Part shown: one piece after another, positions 1-6,513 of the stretch
How positions within the stretch are numbered: the stretch's first letter is position 1
Layout of the letters: every line of letters begins with the position of its first letter
Assembly: GCA_002732845.1 (NCBI GenBank)
Contig: NVSZ01000029.1
Span: forward strand, 15,979-22,491
Reading direction: 5' to 3'
DNA from: Rhodospirillaceae bacterium
Lineage (GTDB): Bacteria > Pseudomonadota > Alphaproteobacteria > Rhodospirillales > Magnetovibrionaceae
Length of the DNA: 6,513 bases
The notes under the pieces: model-generated
The model's input: only the letters and a program-made list of their open reading frames with translations
Database searches by the model: none
What the model was told of the DNA's origin: nothing
Position numbers and translations under genes: made by a program

Positions 1-1277
1 GGAGTCATGCCCCGAGCATCCACGGCCACAGCCCTTGCCAGCGTAACGCCCAATTCGGCTGCGGCTTCTTCAAACGTCATACCGCCACCCAACAGGTCTT
101 CCAATTGGTTGGACAGTTCGAACAACTGATCCAAAGCTTTGGTCATTTTAACGTCCACAGACAAAGCATCTTTAACGTCGGCCAAAGGTTTAACCGAACC
201 CGCAACGATGTCTTCAACGAAGATCACGTGCCAGCCAAGCGGGCTTTTCAATGGCACCGTATGCCCACCTTTGCTGGCGGAGAAAGCACCATCACCAATT
301 TCTGCCGACAACGCCGAAGCATCGTTTCGGTTCATGGTACCGATGTCCATCATTGCTGGGTTGGCACCAACCTGGGTGGCAACGTCGGCCAAAGATTTAC
401 CTGCGTCCAATAACTTGGCGGCTTCTTGGGCTTTTGCTTCATCCCGAACTAAAATTTGTTTCAAAACACGGGTTTCGGGCGTGATGTACGCATCGGCGCG
501 TTCATCATAAGCCACTTGCAGGTCGGCCTCGGTGACATCAATGGTCTTGGCAAGGTCAGCCGCATCCAAAACAACAGCCGTGATCCCTTTATATTGGGGG
601 GCCATGAAATTTTGTGCATTGTTTTCGTGATGCGTCATCAATTCGGCGGTGCCGGGGGTGGGCACATTTTTGATTTGGGCATGATTAATGCGCAACACGT
701 CCAATACGCGTTTTTCGGCTTCGAACGTATACAAAGCATCGGTCAGGGCTTTGGGGGGAATAGCCCCGCTGTAAATCGCGCTGAGCATTTGGTCGCGTTC
801 TAAGCCTTGACGAATATAACGCACATAGCGGTCTTCGCTGAGACCGTTGTTGGACAGCAACTGGTTAAAAATACGGCTGTCAAAAGCACCGGCATCGTTG
901 AAGAAGCTGTTGTTGTTGCGAATTTCATTTAAAATGGCGCTTTCGGAAACGAACAGGTTCATATTCGCCGCACCCGCATCCAAAATCGCGGAATTCACCA
1001 AGCGGCTCATCAACATATCGCCAACGCCCATGGCAATGGCTTGATCGCGCGTGAACTGAGCGCCCAGAGTTTGTTGTAATTTTGTGACTTCGCGGCCCAG
1101 TTCGGCCTTGAACTCGTCCGATGAAATTCCGATCTCGCCAATCGTCGCCACATTGGCAACCGCCGTCCGGCCACTAAAGATATCGCCAATGCCCCATACC
1201 GCAAAACTGGCAATCAACAGAACCAATAAAGCTTTAATAAAAATAGATTTGACAGATTTCCGCATAAATTTAAGCAT
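1..1277 (-). CDS. ppiD: PpiD-like periplasmic peptidyl-prolyl isomerase/chaperone (SurA_N + parvulin domains), 3' end outside window
   Basis: Read on the minus strand, an open frame runs from an ATG at 1277 off the left edge, giving 425 residues of a family usually about 600-640 long, so the C-terminal third is missing. Residues 1-12 are basic and 13-31 form one hydrophobic segment ending in AVWGIGDIF, the uncleaved N-terminal inner-membrane anchor typical of PpiD, with the rest in the periplasm. Residues about 35-200 resemble the SurA_N-type chaperone region (asparagine-rich patch NNNSFFND at 121-128). Residues about 265-357 form a parvulin-like domain, beginning QILVRDEAKAQ and ending GWHVIFVEDI. 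The histidine usual in the parvulin HILV motif is Gln274 here, so prolyl isomerase activity is doubtful; E. coli PpiD is likewise thought to work mainly as a chaperone for proteins leaving the Sec translocon. The start at 1277 is preferred over an in-frame ATG at 1265 because MLKFMRKS matches the usual family N-terminus. The ribosome binding site is weak. Confidence 0.9.
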   Translation of the reverse strand, partial: MLKFMRKSVKSIFIKALLVLLIASFAVWGIGDIFSGRTAVANVATIGEIGISSDEFKAELGREVTKLQQTLGAQFTRDQAIAMGVGDMLMSRLVNSAILDAGAANMNLFVSESAILNEIRNNNSFFNDAGAFDSRIFNQLLSNNGLSEDRYVRYIRQGLERDQMLSAIYSGAIPPKALTDALYTFEAEKRVLDVLRINHAQIKNVPTPGTAELMTHHENNAQNFMAPQYKGITAVVLDAADLAKTIDVTEADLQVAYDERADAYITPETRVLKQILVRDEAKAQEAAKLLDAGKSLADVATQVGANPAMMDIGTMNRNDASALSAEIGDGAFSASKGGHTVPLKSPLGWHVIFVEDIVAGSVKPLADVKDALSVDVKMTKALDQLFELSNQLEDLLGGGMTFEEAAAELGVTLARAVAVDARGMT

Positions 1278-1336
1278 GACAGGCAGATGTCCCGGTTGTT
1301 CTAAGAATCAAAAAAACAAAGTTCGTTAAGCCGCGC

Positions 1337-1365
1337 ATCATAAGAGGGACGAGGGCGAACGGCAA
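1337..1365 (-). promoter_or_regulatory. Putative sigma70-type promoter for ppiD
   Basis: On the minus strand TTGCCG (1360-1365) lies 17 bases upstream of TATGAT (1337-1342). Both hexamers are close to consensus and the spacing is ideal. Transcription would start near 1330, giving a leader of about 50 bases before the ppiD ATG at 1277. The call rests on pattern matching alone. It implies that ppiD can be transcribed separately from the guaB operon upstream of it. Confidence 0.45.
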
Positions 1366-1527
1366 GCGGGGAATGAGGGCAAATGTGGGGCAGAAATATT
1401 TAGCGAACCAACGGAGCAGCGAATTCACACTTTCGGTGAACAGCTTGGCAATGCGTCACGTGGAAAACGCCAAGAACAAGGCTGGTCTTATATCAAACCT
1501 TAAGTCCCATCTTCAAAGGCCCTGATC

Positions 1528-2850
1528 TTAGTTTTTGCGTTCCAAAACAGCAACAAAGAACCCGTCGGTGTCGTGGGTATGGGGGGTGAGGCGCAGGTAT
1601 TTGGACTCGCCCATATCCGGACATTCTGATTTTTTGATGGTTTCGGCCCACGCGGTTTGGATCGGCACAACAAAGAAATCTGTATGGTCTTTTAAAAACG
1701 CATCAAGGCGGTCTTCGTTTTCTTCGCGAAGCAGGGAACAGGTGGCGTATATCATACGTCCACCGGGTTTGACCAAGCTTGAAGAACGGGCCAAAACATC
1801 GTCTTGCAAGTCCATTAATTCGGCCAAGCGTTCTTCTGTCAGGCGCTTTTTCTGTTCGGGGTGACGGCGCCATGTGCCGGACCCGGTGCACGGGGCATCA
1901 ACCAAGACGCGGTCAAAGGTGCCTTCCTGACCCGCATACCAGGGGGCATCGGGGTCAAGTACTTGCTGTTCAACTTTATCCGTCAGTTTGGCGCGGTGTA
2001 GACGTTTATCCATACGGGCCAGACGTCCGGCGTCAATGTCAGAAGCAACCAAACGACCTTTGGAGTGACCGTCCGATAAGCCCATGCGGTCGGCAATGGC
2101 GAGGGTTTTTCCTCCGGCTCCGGCGCAATAATCGACCACTTGCATGTGCGCCTTGGCCCCGACCAGCAACGAGAGTACTTGCGAGCCTTCGTCTTGGACT
2201 TCGACAAAGCCCTTTTTAAACGCAGGCGTGCGGGCGATGTCGGAATGGGCTTCTAAGGTCAAACCCATGGGCGACATTTCGGTGAGGTAGCATTTGACGC
2301 CCGCTTTACCTAAGGACTTTTGGGCTTGGTCCCGCGAAACGCGGCCTAATGCGACCCGTAAATCCATAGGGGCCGTAGTGTTCATCGCCATCATTTCGGC
2401 CATGAACGTGCCGCCATAAATCGGTTTTAGCTTATCAGATAGCCATTTCGGCAATTCGACTTGAACGTGACCGGGCTGGGCTTCGTCATCGATTGTTTTG
2501 TCTTTTAAAGCCTCGGCAAGGGCGTCTTCGACATCGTTCAACACGCCGGGACCATGGGGCAGGCTGTTGAAATACTCGGTGACGTCAGAACCTTCTAAAA
2601 CCACGTCCGCCAATATGCGTAAACGCGCGGTTTTGTCTTTGCCAAACGCAACCTGAGTTAAATGCCAGTCAATCCGTCCCAAACGGCGCAAGCAGCCATA
2701 GACCCGTTCGCGAATGGCGCGGCGATCCTTTGCCCCGACAAAACGGCGTGCCTGAAACCACGCGCGCACGATGTCGTCCGCCGGGCGGCGTTCATCGGCA
2801 ATTTTACCTAAAAGATAGATGGCGGCTTCGGTGCGGGCTGCTGGGGTCAT
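1528..2850 (-). CDS. RsmB/NOP-family 16S rRNA (cytosine-5)-methyltransferase
   Basis: A 440-residue cytoplasmic enzyme predicted to transfer a methyl group from SAM to C5 of a cytosine in rRNA. Residues 1-90 form a helical, NusB-like N-terminal region (KDRRAIRERVYGCLRRLGR at 41-59). The catalytic Rossmann domain follows: motif I DYCAGAGGKT (240-249) binds SAM, DIDAGRL (271-277) is the acidic strand that binds the SAM ribose, motif IV DAPCTGSG (318-325) holds Cys321, and motif VI YATCSLL (368-374) holds Cys371. The two cysteines are the pair used by m5C methyltransferases: Cys371 should be the nucleophile and Cys321 should help product release. The ending LTPHTHDTDGFFVAVLER is typical of the family. 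Length is normal. The ATG lies 8 bases after the guaB stop, with no strong Shine-Dalgarno, which suggests translational coupling. E. coli RsmB modifies C967. Alphaproteobacteria often carry more than one RsmB-like protein, so the exact target base is uncertain and no symbol is given. Confidence 0.9.
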   Translation of the reverse strand: MTPAARTEAAIYLLGKIADERRPADDIVRAWFQARRFVGAKDRRAIRERVYGCLRRLGRIDWHLTQVAFGKDKTARLRILADVVLEGSDVTEYFNSLPHGPGVLNDVEDALAEALKDKTIDDEAQPGHVQVELPKWLSDKLKPIYGGTFMAEMMAMNTTAPMDLRVALGRVSRDQAQKSLGKAGVKCYLTEMSPMGLTLEAHSDIARTPAFKKGFVEVQDEGSQVLSLLVGAKAHMQVVDYCAGAGGKTLAIADRMGLSDGHSKGRLVASDIDAGRLARMDKRLHRAKLTDKVEQQVLDPDAPWYAGQEGTFDRVLVDAPCTGSGTWRRHPEQKKRLTEERLAELMDLQDDVLARSSSLVKPGGRMIYATCSLLREENEDRLDAFLKDHTDFFVVPIQTAWAETIKKSECPDMGESKYLRLTPHTHDTDGFFVAVLERKN

Positions 2851-2858
2851 TTTAAGTC

Positions 2859-5251
<2,393 letters not shown>

Positions 5252-5255
<4 letters not shown>

Positions 5256-5992
5256 CCCGTATTTTAAAAGTTTTTGCGCTGATGTTGTTTTGGGCAAGTC
5301 CGGCCTTTGCCGCAGAACTCCCCGCCCTGCAAATCAAAGAATTGAAAATTGGCACGGGCGAAGAAGCCACGCGTTATGCCGAAATTGATGTGCATTACAC
5401 GGGTTGGACCATGGACGGTAAAAAGTTTGATTCCAGCCATGATCGCGGCGATCCTTTGCGATTTAAACTGGGTGCCGGACAGGTCATTCAAGGTTGGGAT
5501 GTGGGCTTTAACGGTATGCGGGTTGGCGGTAAACGCGAACTGATCATTCCGCCGCATATGGCTTATGGCGAAAAAGGTGCGGGGAATGCTATTGGGCCGA
5601 ACGCCACGCTGAAATTTGAAATTGAATTGGTGGCGGTGTCGGGTCCAAACTTCACCAACATCGACAATGCGGTTTTGAAAGATATGATGGCCAAGGGCAT
5701 TCCCGTGATTGATTTGCGCCGCCAAGATGAATGGAATTCAACAGGCATCATCAAAGGGTCGCATATGATCACGGCATTTGATGGCAAAGGTCGTTTGCAA
5801 GTGGATTTCCTGCCTAAACTTGAAAAGATTGTCGGTATTAACGATGAGGTCATCTTGATTTGTCGCACCGGCAACAGAACCGCGCTGATTTCAAATGCTC
5901 TGGCCAACAACAAAGGTTTTAAGAAGGTTTTCAACGTGCAAAACGGCATCAGCTCTTGGATTAAAGAGGGCGGCGCTGTCGTCAAACCATAA
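5252..5992 (+). CDS. Exported FKBP-type prolyl isomerase fused to a rhodanese domain with intact catalytic cysteine
   Basis: The 246-residue product has the same layout as its upstream neighbour. A signal peptide (residues 1-20) ends SPAFA before AELPAL. An FKBP domain (about 22-129) keeps the pocket residues Tyr49, Phe59-Asp60, Val78-Ile79, Trp82, Tyr105 and Phe122. A rhodanese domain (about 134-244) contains IDLRRQDEWNSTG (153-165), KGSHMITAF and the active-site loop CRTGNRT with Cys204. That is a canonical persulfide-forming loop, and Cys204 is the only cysteine in the protein, so the domain could carry sulfane sulfur. Gap-free alignment with the upstream protein gives about 65% identity over 80 FKBP residues and about 42% over 118 rhodanese residues by hand count, which points to duplication of a whole fused gene. 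The ATG overlaps the upstream TGA as ATGA, and there is no strong ribosome binding site, so translation probably depends on the upstream gene. A terminator follows directly. Substrates are unknown. Confidence 0.93.
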
Positions 5993-5996
5993 AAAA

Positions 5997-6016
5997 CGAG
6001 GGATTAATTTCCCTCG
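5997..6016. terminator. Bidirectional intrinsic terminator between convergent genes
   Basis: A perfect 7-base-pair stem, CGAGGGA (5997-6003) with TCCCTCG (6010-6016), encloses the 6-base loop TTAATT. It is followed on the plus strand by seven T (6018-6024) and preceded by six A (5991-5996), which read as a T tract on the minus strand. It can therefore end the FKBP-rhodanese transcript rightwards and the rlmE transcript leftwards. The last codons and the stop of rlmE lie inside the hairpin. Confidence 0.85.
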
Positions 6017-6513
6017 GTTTTTTTACGGCCCTTAAAACCAATCGCCACCACGTACATTTCTGCGGAATCTTGGCGCGATGCGGCGGGTTTGGCGTGACGC
6101 ACGATGTCGAAATCTGCTCTCATGGCATTCAACAAATCACCTTCTGTACCGCCTTGCAGAACCTTTGCTATAAATACACCACCTTCGTTAAGTACCTCTT
6201 TGGCAAAAGCTAGGGCGGTTTCGCACAAGCCCATGATGCGCAGGTGATCGGTTGGCGTGTGGCCAATGGCTTTGGCGGCCATGTCGCTCATCACGATGTC
6301 GGCTTTGCCACCCAAGGCGGCTTTTAAGTTATCCGGAGCATCATCGTCCATGAAGTCCTGCAATAAAAACGTGATATCGGGCAGGGGTTCCATTTCGGCA
6401 ATGTCCAAGGCCACGACCTTGCCATTTCGGCCCTTTTTCCCCTTTAAAACGATGGCGGCAGCAACCTGAGACCACCCGCCGGGGGTCGCGCCCAAATCAA
6501 GGACCCGCGCACC
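6004..6513 (-). CDS. rlmE: 23S rRNA (uridine-2'-O)-methyltransferase RlmE (FtsJ/RrmJ), 5' end outside window
   Basis: The frame is open from the right edge to a TAA at 6004-6006 and gives 169 residues; the family is usually 205-240 long, so roughly 40-70 N-terminal residues are missing. E. coli RlmE methylates the 2'-O of U2552 in the A loop of 23S rRNA, a late step in 50S subunit assembly. Visible motifs are the SAM-binding loop LDLGATPGGWSQ at the start of the visible part, ALDIAEM (second strand, ribose contact), IVMSDMAAKAIG with the catalytic Asp, FIAKVLQGG with the catalytic Lys, and SRQDSAEMYVVA with the catalytic Glu. Three of the four residues of the K-D-K-E tetrad are therefore seen; the first Lys would lie beyond the edge. 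The TTG at 6495 is not the start, because the conserved motif-I residues GARVLD continue upstream of it in frame. The gene converges on the FKBP-rhodanese operon and ends inside the shared terminator. Confidence 0.95.
   Translation of the reverse strand, partial: GARVLDLGATPGGWSQVAAAIVLKGKKGRNGKVVALDIAEMEPLPDITFLLQDFMDDDAPDNLKAALGGKADIVMSDMAAKAIGHTPTDHLRIMGLCETALAFAKEVLNEGGVFIAKVLQGGTEGDLLNAMRADFDIVRHAKPAASRQDSAEMYVVAIGFKGRKKTEGN

Noticed and set aside
1444..1474. Hairpin CTTGGC/GCCAAG in the gap between the methyltransferase and ppiD
   Set aside because: The stem is only 6 base pairs around a 19-base interior, with no T tract on either strand. It is not a convincing terminator or RNA gene; no clear terminator for the guaB operon was found in the gap.
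5264..5725. Long antisense open frame opposite the second FKBP-rhodanese gene
   Set aside because: It lies wholly within a well-supported gene on the other strand, and its translation has no recognisable motif. The same applies to the plus-strand frames opposite ppiD (105-803), the methyltransferase (1779-2219) and guaB (3375-4262).
6004..6495. Treating TTG at 6495 as the start of rlmE
   Set aside because: The conserved residues GARVLD of the SAM-binding strand lie directly upstream in frame, so the gene continues past the right edge.

Overview
The window looks like ordinary chromosomal DNA of an alphaproteobacterium of moderate GC. The evidence is the style of the housekeeping genes: an N-terminally anchored PpiD with a 'SFAVWGIGDIF' membrane segment, an alphaproteobacterial IMP dehydrogenase followed directly by an RsmB/NOP-type rRNA methyltransferase, and an RlmE with the 'LGATPGGWSQ' SAM loop. 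A Rhodospirillales-like lineage is my guess; the genus cannot be read from the sequence. I see no tRNA, rRNA, CRISPR array, insertion sequence or phage gene.

Layout, left to right. (1) Positions 1-1277, minus strand: the N-terminal 425 residues of ppiD, a membrane-anchored periplasmic folding factor that runs off the left edge. (2) Positions 1278-1527: a 250-base gap with a plausible promoter for ppiD and a weak hairpin. (3) Positions 1528-4316, minus strand: guaB (IMP dehydrogenase) followed after 8 bases by an RNA m5C methyltransferase, a likely two-gene operon. (4) Positions 4317-4478: a 162-base divergent promoter region. (5) Positions 4479-5992, plus strand: two tandem paralogous genes overlapping by 4 bases. 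Each encodes a signal peptide, an FKBP-type prolyl isomerase domain and a rhodanese domain. (6) Positions 5997-6016: a hairpin with T tracts on both strands, which should act as a bidirectional terminator. (7) Positions 6004-6513, minus strand: the C-terminal 169 residues of rlmE (23S rRNA 2'-O-methyltransferase), running off the right edge.

The part that deserves attention is the FKBP-rhodanese pair. The two proteins align without gaps over about 200 residues at roughly 51% identity by hand count. The FKBP pocket residues are kept in both. The rhodanese active-site cysteine is present only in the second protein (Cys204, in CRTGNRT). The first has glycine at that position (Gly208, in GSNGRRT), and its mature form contains no cysteine at all. 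This suggests an active/pseudoenzyme pair of exported sulfur-handling folding factors, translated together. The rest of the window is recognisable housekeeping: purine synthesis, rRNA modification and envelope protein folding.
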